A stretch of DNA of 31,719 nt, from NCBI GenBank assembly GCA_947383645.1, contig CANDEH010000015.1, positions 1 through 31,719 of the forward strand. Reading direction: 5' to 3'. The notes beneath the pieces were generated by a model. The model was not told the origin of the DNA and ran no database searches. It saw nothing but the letters and a program-made list of their open reading frames with translations. Source of the stretch: an uncultured Clostridia bacterium. GTDB lineage: Bacteria; Bacillota; Clostridia; Oscillospirales; Oscillospiraceae. The position numbers and the translations under genes were made by a program. Positions 1 through 6,554 of this stretch are shown piece by piece (position 1 is the stretch's first letter; each line of letters opens with the position of its first letter).

Positions 1-410
1 CCATCATCCGCACCGCCGAGTGCGCCGGAGCCCACGGGGTCATCATCCCCAAGCGGCGCAGCGCCGGCCTCACCGCCGTGGTGGCCAAGACCAGCGCCGG
101 GGCGGTGAGCTACCTCCCCGTGGCCCGGGTACCCAACATCCCCCAGGCGCTCAAGGATCTGAAGGACCGGGGACTGTGGGTATTCGGTGCGGCGGCGGAG
201 GGGACCACGGCGCTGTATGCGGCGGACCTGAAGAGCCCCGCCGCCATCGTCATCGGCAGCGAGGGGGACGGCATGAGCCGCCTGGTCCGAGAGAGCTGCG
301 ACTTTCTGGTGAGCATCCCCATGAAGGGGAAAATTTCCTCCCTGAACGCCAGCGCCGCCGCAGCGATACTGCTGTACGAGGCGGTGCGCCAGAGAGCTGC
401 GCTCGATTGA
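1..410 (+). CDS. rlmB: 23S rRNA 2'-O-methyltransferase RlmB (SpoU/TrmH family), 3' part
   Basis: Partial gene cut by the window start; the reading frame is open from base 3. The visible 135 residues are the C-terminal part of a SpoU/TrmH-type SAM-dependent RNA methyltransferase, which has a trefoil-knot fold. The family signatures seen are the loop IVIGSEGDGMSRLVRESCD and the end motif IPMKGKISSLNASAAAAILLYEA, which bind SAM and form the knot. In RlmB this enzyme methylates the 2'-O of G2251 in 23S rRNA. The N-terminal substrate-binding domain would lie upstream of the window. The assignment to RlmB rather than another TrmH-family member rests on motif resemblance only. The gene ends 14 bases before a plus-strand promoter of the next locus. 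Confidence 0.85.
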   Translation, partial: IIRTAECAGAHGVIIPKRRSAGLTAVVAKTSAGAVSYLPVARVPNIPQALKDLKDRGLWVFGAAAEGTTALYAADLKSPAAIVIGSEGDGMSRLVRESCDFLVSIPMKGKISSLNASAAAAILLYEAVRQRAALD

Positions 411-423
411 AGATCGTTGCGTC

Positions 424-451
424 TTGACAAAGCAAAAAGTCATGCTATAAT
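424..451 (+). promoter_or_regulatory. Promoter of the candidate antisense RNA
   Basis: TTGACA at 424-429 and TATAAT at 446-451 are separated by 16 bases, a consensus sigma-A promoter. Transcription would start near 458 and run towards the 3' end of the small toxin gene on the other strand. No protein gene with a ribosome binding site follows before the hairpin at 503-538. Confidence 0.75.
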
Positions 452-457
452 AATAAC

Positions 458-544
458 AGAAGGGATACTGCGGCAAGCGGTTAGTCCCAGTTTATAGTCA
501 AAGAAATGACCGCGACCGGGCTAAGGGGCGGTCATTTCCTTTTG
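458..544 (+). ncRNA. Candidate antisense RNA (antitoxin) opposite the holin-like toxin mRNA
   Basis: A transcript from the promoter at 424-451 would begin near 458 and end at the 11-bp stem 503-513/528-538 followed by CTTTT, giving about 85 nt. Its 3' part is fully complementary to the 3' end and stop-codon region of the toxin mRNA from the minus strand. This convergent, 3'-overlapping layout is that of type I toxin-antitoxin loci such as txpA/ratA and bsrG/SR4 of Bacillus. Promoter, terminator and overlap are seen in the sequence; the antitoxin role is inferred. Confidence 0.55.
503..543. terminator. Bidirectional terminator shared by toxin mRNA and antisense RNA
   Basis: A perfect 11-bp stem GAAATGACCGC (503-513) / GCGGTCATTTC (528-538) has a 14-base loop. 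It is followed by CTTTT on the plus strand and by TTTGACT on the minus strand. The toxin stop codon (532-534) lies inside the stem, so termination, the antisense overlap and the end of translation coincide. Confidence 0.75.
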
Positions 545-618
545 AAGATCTGAAAACACAGACCAACAATGCCGATCATTACCAGGGAGTACGTGAATAA
601 CTCACCATATGTAACCAT
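532..618 (-). CDS. Putative holin-like small toxin (28 aa)
   Basis: A 28-residue protein too short for ordinary ORF calling. It reads MVTYGELFTYSLVM at the N terminus, continues with the hydrophobic run IGIVGLCF, and ends in the basic tail QIFKRK. One hydrophobic helix after an MVTYxxLF start and before a Lys/Arg tail is the pattern I know for the putative holin-like toxin (Hol-Tox) family of Firmicutes, which act at the membrane. The ATG at 616-618 follows an AAAGGGGG ribosome binding site at good spacing. Transcription starts from the promoter at 729-758, giving a 5' leader of about 100 nt that can fold (CCCCCGGAAAGGGGG-type hairpin near the ribosome binding site). A convergent antisense RNA overlaps its 3' end. 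Family membership is judged from pattern, without a search. Confidence 0.7.
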   Translation of the reverse strand: MVTYGELFTYSLVMIGIVGLCFQIFKRK

Positions 619-728
619 AGCAATCCCCCTTTCCGGGGGACAAGGCCCCCTAAGAGTGGGGGGACTAACCACCTGCCGTTTGCAACAGTATACCCTTCCG
701 GCCTCGCCCGCAGGGGCTCAGCCCATCC

Positions 729-758
729 ATTATACCGCATAGCAGAATAATTTGTCAA
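729..758 (-). promoter_or_regulatory. Promoter of the holin-like toxin mRNA
   Basis: On the minus strand TTGACA (complement of 753-758) and TATAAT (complement of 729-734) are 18 bases apart. The start would be near 722, about 100 bases upstream of the toxin ATG, leaving a long leader typical of type I toxins whose translation is controlled by RNA structure. Confidence 0.75.
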
Positions 759-767
759 ATGCTGCCG

Positions 768-800
768 GCAAGGCCCCCGTCCACAGGACGGGGGCCTTGC
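768..800 (+). terminator. Strong GC hairpin between toxin locus and ATPase-like gene
   Basis: A perfect 15-bp stem GCAAGGCCCCCGTCC (768-782) / GGACGGGGGCCTTGC (786-800) has a 3-base loop ACA. It is followed by a weak T-rich stretch (TTCTCCCGTCATTTT). It separates the toxin promoter from the promoter of the gene at 870. The poor U-tract leaves open an insulator or simple-repeat origin. Confidence 0.5.
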
Positions 801-825
801 TTCTCCCGTCATTTTATGCTAAAAT
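797..825 (+). promoter_or_regulatory. Likely promoter of the ATPase-like gene
   Basis: TTGCTT (797-802) and TAAAAT (820-825) are 17 bases apart, with a TGC extended -10 just before the hexamer. The start would be near 832, leaving a leader of about 38 bases before the ATG at 870. The -35 overlaps the right arm of the hairpin at 786-800. Confidence 0.45.
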
Positions 826-869
826 GTGCGCAGGAAAACGGAACAAAACCACCCCAAGAGAGGTCAAGC

Positions 870-3023
870 ATGGACGAGGAAGAGAAAATTTACGAGGCAG
901 AGGAGCCGGCGGCGGACGCCGCTCTGGACGACGACATCGACCTGCTCCTGGCCCGGTACGGCATCGTGGTCAGCGAGGAGGATCTGGACCTCCCGGATCT
1001 GCTCCCGCCGGAGGAGCCCGCCCCGGAGAAGGAGCGGCTGGATCCGGTAAAGCCGCCCATCCCTCTGGAGGAGCCAGAGTCCCCTGCGGAGGAGGCCCCC
1101 CCGCCGGAGGAACCGGCGGCGTCCGCGCCGCCCCGCCGCCGAAAAAAGAAGAAGACGCCGCCCCCACCCCCCGACCCCGAACCGGCCCCGGAGCCCTCCC
1201 CTGTGGAGGAACCGGTCCCGCCGGAGGAATCGGAGGAGCCCCTCTTTCCGATGGAGGACGTGGTGGCCAGCACGGTGGACTCGGTACTGGAGGAGCGGCG
1301 GGACGAGGTGCACCACTACCAGCGCCAGGTCCGCCGGACCCAGCGGCGGCAGGAGAAGCTCCACAGATCCAAGGCCAGCCGGGCCGCCGATCCGGAGGAG
1401 ATCGAGGCGGAGAACGAGCCCTCCCTGGTGGAGGCGGCGGTACTGCAAAAGCGCCGGTACCGGCGCCTCCGCTCCCGGGCGGTGATGGCCACGGCGCTGA
1501 CCCTGCTCTACTGGGCCCCCGTGGCCCTGAGCGCCCTGGGCATCCGGGTGCCCTACTACTCCCAGGACCTGCGGGTATTCGTGTGGGCCAGCGCCGCCGT
1601 GCAGGGATTGATCTGCCTCACGGGTCTGCCGGTGTTTATGGAGGGCTTCGGCCGGATGCAGATCAACTGCCACACCTGTGTGGCCCTGAGCAGCCTTCTG
1701 ACCCTGGCCGACACAGTGTCGGTGCTGTTTTTGGAGGGCCGGATGGAGGCCAGCCCCCTGGGGGGTGTCGCCGCCGTCTCCCTGTGCCTGGCCCTGTGGG
1801 GGGAGTGCTGGCGGGCCGGGGCCCTGCGGGAGGGGTTCCGTCTGGCGGCCATCGGCGATCCCTCCTATGTGGCGGATCTGACAGAGAACGGGGCGGTGAA
1901 GCGCCGGGGCCGGTGCGGCGGGTTCTACAGCCGCGCGGTGAAGGAGGACGCCGCCTCCCGGTGGCAGCGCTTGCTGCTGCCCCTGGTGCTGGTGGGCTCG
2001 GCGGTGTTCGCCGTGCTCTGCTCCTACGGGTTGGAGCAGCCCAGGCACTTCCTCTGGTGCTGGTCGGCTATTCTGACGGCGGGGAGCGCCCTGGCTCTGC
2101 CCTGCGTCTACAGTATGCCCTTCTACGCCCTGGCCAAACGCCTGGGCAAGTCCGGCTGTGCCGTGGCGGGGCTCTACGGGGCGAAGCAGCTGAGCTTCAG
2201 CCGGGAGCTGCTGGTGGGGGACGAGGACCTGTTCCCCCCGGGGAGCGTCCGTCTGAAGGAGGTCAAGGTGATCCGGGAGGATGGGCGGAAGGTGGCCTCC
2301 TACGCCGGCAGTCTGGCCGCCGCCTACCGCTGCGGCTGGACGGATCTGCTGATGGGCTATCTCACCGACACCGGAGGTCAGATGGAGCACCTGGACCACT
2401 TCCACGTCCACGAGGAGGGGGGTGTCTCCGCCTCCATCCACGGGGAGACCGCCGTCCTGGGCACGGCCAACCTGATCCGGAAGCTGTCCATCCGCCTGCC
2501 CAGGAGCACGGAGCAGAAGGACGGGCTGTACCTGGCTATCGACGGGGAGGTCTGCGCCATCTTCTGCCTGGTCTACCAGCCCCAGGACGGGGTGCGCTGG
2601 TCCCTGGGGGCCATGCGGCGCAACGCCCTGACCCCCCACCTGGCCACCCGGGACCCCAATCTGACGCCCAAATTTCTCAAGAGCAGCTTCAATGCCGACG
2701 GCGGCGCGGTGCTGCTGGACCTGAACGACCGGCTGAACCTGTCCGACCCGGACCGGGAGGGCCGTCCCCGGCCCAACGCCCTGATCTACCGGGAGGGCCT
2801 GGCCCCCTTCCTGGAGGTGGTGGCGGGCAGCAGGCGCCTGTGCCGGGCGGTGAGCGCCGGCAACGCCATCTCCCTCTTCGGCAGCGTGGCGGGGACGCTC
2901 CTCAGCTACTATTTAATCTTCGTGGGCAGCATGAGCGCCTTCCACCCGCCCCAGCTGCTGCTGTTCATGGCCCTGTGGCTGCTGCCGGTACTGCTCTTAT
3001 CGTACAATGTAGACAAAATATGA
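870..3023 (+). CDS. P1B-type-ATPase-like membrane protein with lost catalytic motifs
   Basis: The protein has 717 aa, starting at the ATG after GAGAGGTC rather than at earlier frame-open codons. Residues 1-200 are acidic and Pro/Glu-rich with Lys/Arg patches, probably cytoplasmic and disordered. Six hydrophobic segments then follow between about 204 and 425, and two more at the C terminus, an order matching heavy-metal P1B ATPases. Segment six carries LPC (C412) where the family has CPC. The phosphorylation motif DKTGTLT is replaced by DEDLFPP at D451. TGD is replaced by TRD (593-595), and the GDGxND hinge is not present. The nucleotide-domain scaffold remains recognisable (HGETAVLGTANLIRKL, LYLAIDGEVCAIF). 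I infer a pseudo-ATPase with no transport cycle, perhaps a sensor or scaffold. It ends 13 bases before the next gene, so the two are probably cotranscribed. Confidence 0.7.
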   Translation: MDEEEKIYEAEEPAADAALDDDIDLLLARYGIVVSEEDLDLPDLLPPEEPAPEKERLDPVKPPIPLEEPESPAEEAPPPEEPAASAPPRRRKKKKTPPPPPDPEPAPEPSPVEEPVPPEESEEPLFPMEDVVASTVDSVLEERRDEVHHYQRQVRRTQRRQEKLHRSKASRAADPEEIEAENEPSLVEAAVLQKRRYRRLRSRAVMATALTLLYWAPVALSALGIRVPYYSQDLRVFVWASAAVQGLICLTGLPVFMEGFGRMQINCHTCVALSSLLTLADTVSVLFLEGRMEASPLGGVAAVSLCLALWGECWRAGALREGFRLAAIGDPSYVADLTENGAVKRRGRCGGFYSRAVKEDAASRWQRLLLPLVLVGSAVFAVLCSYGLEQPRHFLWCWSAILTAGSALALPCVYSMPFYALAKRLGKSGCAVAGLYGAKQLSFSRELLVGDEDLFPPGSVRLKEVKVIREDGRKVASYAGSLAAAYRCGWTDLLMGYLTDTGGQMEHLDHFHVHEEGGVSASIHGETAVLGTANLIRKLSIRLPRSTEQKDGLYLAIDGEVCAIFCLVYQPQDGVRWSLGAMRRNALTPHLATRDPNLTPKFLKSSFNADGGAVLLDLNDRLNLSDPDREGRPRPNALIYREGLAPFLEVVAGSRRLCRAVSAGNAISLFGSVAGTLLSYYLIFVGSMSAFHPPQLLLFMALWLLPVLLLSYNVDKI

Positions 3024-3036
3024 GGAGAACCCCGCC

Positions 3037-3357
3037 ATGTCGGTAGAAATCTACGGCGTCGACCCGGAGACGGAGGACTTTCCCACCATCGCCGTGGCGG
3101 GGGAGGCGACCTTCAACGCCCTCTGGCAGCCGGCCATCGACGCCCTGGGCCTAATGCGCATCGGCAACATGCGCTGGCTCTACCGGACCGACCTGCCGGA
3201 AATCTTAGAGGAGCTGCACCGGCTCGCGGAGGCCCCCCTCCCCGCCCTCCCGGCGGGAGAGCGGGAGACTCTGGTTTGGGCCGCGGCGCGCCTGCGCCGG
3301 GAGCTGGCGGAGCGGTGGGCGGCGCACCCGGAGGCGGTCCGGCTCTGGATGGGCTGA
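3037..3357 (+). CDS. Small protein of unknown function (106 aa)
   Basis: I do not recognise this protein. It begins MSVEIYGVDPETEDFPTIAV, is about 106 residues long, has no signal peptide or membrane segment, and is rich in Trp, Ala, Leu and Arg. The second half (LPEILEELHRLAEAPLPALP, then TLVWAAARLRRELAERW) looks amphipathic-helical. The ribosome binding site GAGGAGAA overlaps the end of the preceding gene, with 13 bases between stop and start, so it is probably translated from the same mRNA as the ATPase-like protein. A strong terminator follows immediately. A partner role for the ATPase-like protein is only a guess from adjacency. Confidence 0.6.
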   Translation: MSVEIYGVDPETEDFPTIAVAGEATFNALWQPAIDALGLMRIGNMRWLYRTDLPEILEELHRLAEAPLPALPAGERETLVWAAARLRRELAERWAAHPEAVRLWMG

Positions 3358-3383
3358 CCTTCCATTTTCGTCAAAATGCCGGA

Positions 3384-3434
3384 AACGGCGGCGGGAAACC
3401 CCGGTGAAACCGGGGGTGGCCGCCGCCGTTTTTT
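3384..3434 (+). terminator. Rho-independent terminator after the ATPase-like operon
   Basis: A long stem has outer arms AACGGCGGCG / CGCCGCCGTT and an inner ACCCCGGT-GAAA-ACCGGGGGT-type hairpin, followed by TTTTTT. It closes the 870-3357 operon. Confidence 0.8.
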
Positions 3435-3483
3435 GTCTGGTTGCACAAAATGGAGGAAATGGTGAAACCGCCAAAAAATTTTG

Positions 3484-3512
3484 TTGTGCTGGCGGGGAAA
3501 ATAGTATATAAT
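3484..3512 (+). promoter_or_regulatory. Promoter of the EF-G-like gene
   Basis: TTGTGC (3484-3489) and TATAAT (3507-3512) are 17 bases apart. The leader of about 55 bases holds a small CCCCC-GGTCCCTTG-CGGGGG hairpin and then the ribosome binding site GGAAGGAG 7 bases before the ATG. Confidence 0.6.
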
Positions 3513-3576
3513 CAATATGTTGAGCTAAAACCCCCGGTCCCTTGCGGGGGAATGCTATAAGTGGAAGGAGCTTACT

Positions 3577-5646
3577 ATGGACATTCGTAACATCTGCCTC
3601 TTGGGACACGGCGGCAGCGGCAAGACCTCCCTGGTGGAGAGCATGCTGTACATCACCGGCGTGACGGACCGCATGGGCAAGACCGTGGACGGCAACACCG
3701 TCTGCGACTACGACGTGGAGGAGATCAAGCGCCAGATTTCCATCTCCCTGGCCATGACCCCGGTGATCTACAACGGCGTGAAGATCAACGTCCTGGACAC
3801 CCCGGGCAACTTTGACTTCGCCGGCGAGATGCAGTCCGGCGTCCGGGCCGCCGAGGTGGGCGTGCTGGTGTGCGCCTCCAAGGACGGGCTCAGCGTGGGC
3901 GCGGAGCGGGGCTGGAAGTACCTCAAGGAGCAGAAGAAGCCCTGCCTCATCTACATCTCCAAGGAGGACGAGGAGAACGCCAACTTCTCCCAGACCCTGG
4001 ACGCCCTGCGGGAGAAGCTCAGTAAGTCCATCGCCCCCGTGGTAGCTCCGATCTGGGACGACAACAAGCGCACCATCGGCATCATCGACGTGCTGAATAA
4101 GAAGGCCTACAAGATGGGCTCCGACAAGAAGGCCAAGCGGGAGGAGATCCCCATCCCCGAGAGCAAGCAGTCCGTGGTGGACGAGCTCTACGACCAGCTG
4201 ATGGAGGCGGTCGCCGAGACCACCGAGGAGAACATGGAGAAGTACTTCGCCGGCGAGCCCTTCACCAAGGAGGAGATCATGACCGGCCTGAAGGTGGGCA
4301 TGCACGAGGGCACCCTGGCCCCCGTGGTCTGCGGCTCCGCCTTCACGGGTCTCGGCACCGAGATGCTGCTTCAGACCATCGTGGACCTGGTCCCCGGCCC
4401 CCTGGAGATGGGCGCGGAGATCGGCACCGACGAGAACGGCGAGGGCGAGATCGAGGTCAAGCGGGACCCCAATGGCCCCACCGCCGCCATCGTCTTCAAG
4501 ACCATCTCCGACCAGTACGGCAAGTACTCCCTGGTCAAGGTGGTCTCCGGCAAGATCACCGGCGATATGTCCCTCTACAACCCCGCCACCGGCAAGACCG
4601 AGAAGCTGGGCCGCCTGTATACCATCAAGGGCAAGAAGAACGAGGAGGTCAAGGAGATCGCCTGCGGCGACATCGGGGCCATCGCCAAGATGGACTACGT
4701 CCGCACCGGCGACACCCTGTGCGACCCCAAGAAGATCGTGAAGCTCACCCCGGTGGCCTTCGCCGAGCCTTGCTACTCCCGGGCCATCGCCCCCAAGACC
4801 CGGGGCCAGGAGGAGAAGATCGGTACCGGCCTCAACCGCCTCAACGAGGAGGATCCCACCTTCAACGTGGTCAACAACGGCGAGACCCACCAGACCGTGG
4901 TCTCCGGCGCCGGCGACATCCAGATCGACGTGCTGGTGAGCAAATTAAAGAGCCGCTTCGGCGTGGAGGCCGAGCTGGATACCCCCCGGGTGGCCTACCG
5001 CGAGAAGATCCGCAAGCAGGTCCGCAAGCAGGGCCGCCACAAGAAGCAGACCGGCGGCAGCGGCCAGTTCGGCGACGTGCACATCGTTTTCGAGCCCCAG
5101 GACGAGCAGGAGGACATGATCTTCGCCGAGGAGGTCTTCGGCGGCAGCGTGCCCAAGAACTTCTTCCCCGCCGTTGAAAAGGGCCTGAGAGAGGCGTGCA
5201 ACCACGGCGTCCTGGCGGGCTACCCCATGGTGTTTTTGAAGGCCACCCTGGTGGACGGCTCCTACCACCCGGTGGACTCCTCGGAAATCGCCTTCAAGAC
5301 CGCGGCGCAGCTGGCCTACAAGGCCGCCCTGCCCGAGGCGTCCCCCGTCCTGCTGGAGCCCATCGGCGAGCTGAAGGTCACCGTGCCCGACGCCTACATG
5401 GGCGACATCATCGGCGATCTCAACAAGCGCCGGGGCCGGGTCATGGGCATGAACCCCACCGGCGACGGCGACCAGGTGGTGGAGGCCGAGGTGCCCATGG
5501 CGGAGATGATGACCTACGCCATCGACCTCCGCTCCATGAGCCAGTCCCGCGGCTCCTTCACCTTCCACTTCGTGCGGTACGAGGAGTGTCCCCCGGCGGC
5601 CCAGGAGAAAGCTATCGCCGAGGCCAAGGCCCTGGCGGAGGAGTAA
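3577..5646 (+). CDS. EF-G-like translational GTPase
   Basis: The protein has 689 aa and EF-G layout: GTPase domain, beta-barrel domain II (GPTAAIVFKTISDQYGKYSL), domain III, domain IV (KQTGGSGQFGDVHIVFEP) and a C-terminal alpha/beta domain. The P-loop GHGGSGKTS is at 10-18 and DTPG at 74-77. Two sites depart from canonical EF-G. The base-recognition motif NKxD is SKED (128-131), and switch I reads RQISISLAMTP instead of the usual RGITI. These changes fit the EF-G-like (FusA2-type) group found beside true EF-G in many Firmicutes, rather than the housekeeping translocase that sits with the str ribosomal genes. No ribosomal genes are adjacent. It is a single-gene unit with its own promoter and terminator. 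Whether it translocates, recycles or works in stress is not shown here. Confidence 0.85.
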   Translation: MDIRNICLLGHGGSGKTSLVESMLYITGVTDRMGKTVDGNTVCDYDVEEIKRQISISLAMTPVIYNGVKINVLDTPGNFDFAGEMQSGVRAAEVGVLVCASKDGLSVGAERGWKYLKEQKKPCLIYISKEDEENANFSQTLDALREKLSKSIAPVVAPIWDDNKRTIGIIDVLNKKAYKMGSDKKAKREEIPIPESKQSVVDELYDQLMEAVAETTEENMEKYFAGEPFTKEEIMTGLKVGMHEGTLAPVVCGSAFTGLGTEMLLQTIVDLVPGPLEMGAEIGTDENGEGEIEVKRDPNGPTAAIVFKTISDQYGKYSLVKVVSGKITGDMSLYNPATGKTEKLGRLYTIKGKKNEEVKEIACGDIGAIAKMDYVRTGDTLCDPKKIVKLTPVAFAEPCYSRAIAPKTRGQEEKIGTGLNRLNEEDPTFNVVNNGETHQTVVSGAGDIQIDVLVSKLKSRFGVEAELDTPRVAYREKIRKQVRKQGRHKKQTGGSGQFGDVHIVFEPQDEQEDMIFAEEVFGGSVPKNFFPAVEKGLREACNHGVLAGYPMVFLKATLVDGSYHPVDSSEIAFKTAAQLAYKAALPEASPVLLEPIGELKVTVPDAYMGDIIGDLNKRRGRVMGMNPTGDGDQVVEAEVPMAEMMTYAIDLRSMSQSRGSFTFHFVRYEECPPAAQEKAIAEAKALAEE

Positions 5647-5660
5647 GCTATATATTTCCA

Positions 5661-5690
5661 GCCCCGCGGCTTTTGCCGCGGGGCCTTTTT
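5661..5690 (+). terminator. Terminator of the EF-G-like gene
   Basis: A perfect 10-bp stem GCCCCGCGGC (5661-5670) / GCCGCGGGGC (5675-5684) with a TTTT loop is followed by CTTTTT. It lies 14 bases after the stop and just beyond the 3' end of the convergent Isc operon. Confidence 0.9.
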
Positions 5691-5757
5691 CATCCGGCAC
5701 ACAGACGCAAAAAAGCGGGACGCCGTCTTCACAGCGCCCCGCGGGAAAACGAATCCC

Positions 5758-6210
5758 TCAGTCCTCCTCCACCGCCCCGTGGTCGTGGTCGCAGCACCCC
5801 TGACAGTCGGCGCAGCGGCTGAGCTCGTTGTCAATGCCCTGCCGCTTGTAGTAGTCCGCCAGGGCCGCCTTGATGGCCTGCTCCGCCAGAACGGAGCAGT
5901 GGACCTTCACCGCCGGGAGGCCGTCCAACGCCTCCACCACCGCCTGATTGGTCAGCTTCAGCGCCTCGCTGACAGGCTGGCCCTTAATCAGGTCCGTGGC
6001 GATGGAGCTGGTGGCGATGGCCGAGGCGCAGCCGAAGGTCTGAAACTTCACGTCCACAATGACGTCGCCCTCGATCTTCAGGTACATCTTCATGATATCG
6101 CCGCACTTGGCGTTGCCCACCTCGCCCACGCCGTTGGCGTCCTCCAGCACGCCCACGTTGTGGGGGTGCGCGAAATGCTCCATTACCTTCTCGCTGTATT
6201 CCATTGCCAT
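5758..6210 (-). CDS. Iron-sulfur cluster scaffold protein, NifU/IscU N-terminal type
   Basis: The protein has 150 aa when started at the ATG at 6208-6210, which lies 10 bases after AAAGGA; an in-frame GTG at 6219 sits too close to that site. It builds [2Fe-2S] clusters from sulfur delivered by the neighbouring desulfurase. The three ligand cysteines are C36 (NAKCGD, with D38), C61 (TFGCASAIA) and C105 (VHCSVLAEQA). Residues 1-125 match the usual length of the domain. An extra tail SRCADCQGCCDHDHGAVEED carries five Cys and two His and looks metal-binding. It is last in the operon rrf2-nifS-ABM-nifU, so it is probably under Rrf2 control through the operator at 8258-8283. Confidence 0.9.
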   Translation of the reverse strand: MAMEYSEKVMEHFAHPHNVGVLEDANGVGEVGNAKCGDIMKMYLKIEGDVIVDVKFQTFGCASAIATSSIATDLIKGQPVSEALKLTNQAVVEALDGLPAVKVHCSVLAEQAIKAALADYYKRQGIDNELSRCADCQGCCDHDHGAVEED

Positions 6211-6240
6211 ACTGGCCACATCCTTTCTATTATTCGCTCT

Positions 6241-6540
6241 TTATCCGCCGTTTTCTTCCGTAAAACGCTCCACCCGCAGCCGCAGGCGGTACTTTTTGCG
6301 GAGGGCGGCGATAGTCTCCATCATCTCGGACTTGTGGTGGGCGTCCAGCGCCTGCTGGTCCCGCCACCTGTCGATCAGAAGCACCGTCTCCGGGTCCTCC
6401 ATGGGGAAAAAGTACTCGTAGCCCTCATTTCCCGGCTCCGAGCGGATCAGCGCTACTGTTCCGCCGGAGGTCATCTCCTCCGCGAACCGCCGCGCGCTCC
6501 CCTCCTGACCGGTGTAGTAAATGTGAATGACAAGGCTCAT
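6241..6540 (-). CDS. Small ABM-fold (antibiotic biosynthesis monooxygenase-like) protein
   Basis: The protein has 99 aa from the ATG at 6538-6540 (MSLVIHIYYTGQEG); the reading frame is open further upstream but that part overlaps nifS. The pattern, a dimeric alpha/beta ABM domain like YgiN or heme-degrading proteins, is suggested by a first strand IHIYYTG, the helix SARRFAEEM, then GYEYFFPMEDPETVLLIDRWRDQQALDAHHKSEMMETI. WxxxxALxxHxxS is the family hallmark. Substrate is unknown; quinol, heme or reactive small molecules are usual for the fold. It lies inside the iron-sulfur operon between the desulfurase (14 bases upstream) and the scaffold (30 bases downstream), so a redox or heme-linked function in that pathway is plausible but inferred. 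Confidence 0.75.
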   Translation of the reverse strand: MSLVIHIYYTGQEGSARRFAEEMTSGGTVALIRSEPGNEGYEYFFPMEDPETVLLIDRWRDQQALDAHHKSEMMETIAALRKKYRLRLRVERFTEENGG

Positions 6541-6554
6541 GGCGTCATCCCGCC

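Larger units (their letters stand above)
463..695. repeat. Inverted copies of a shared 5' leader motif in the two convergent transcripts
   Basis: The plus-strand transcript contains ATACTG-CGGCAAGCGG-TTAGTCCC at about 465-488. The minus-strand toxin transcript contains ATACTG-TTGCAAACGG and then GGTTAGTCCC, read down from about 692 to 661. The two leaders therefore carry the same sense sequence, as an inverted repeat in the DNA. They could bind a common factor, or each could pair with the other RNA if transcription runs through the terminator. Confidence 0.6.

Noticed and set aside
864..2639. Long minus-strand open frame of 591 codons opposite the ATPase-like gene
   Set aside because: It is composed of Gln/Gly/Pro/His-rich low-complexity sequence, lacks a ribosome binding site, and mirrors codon bias of the plus-strand gene, which shows domain structure.
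3205..4890. Minus-strand open frame of 561 codons opposite the EF-G-like gene
   Set aside because: Repetitive Leu/Gly/His/Val translation; it runs through a terminator and a promoter of plus-strand genes.
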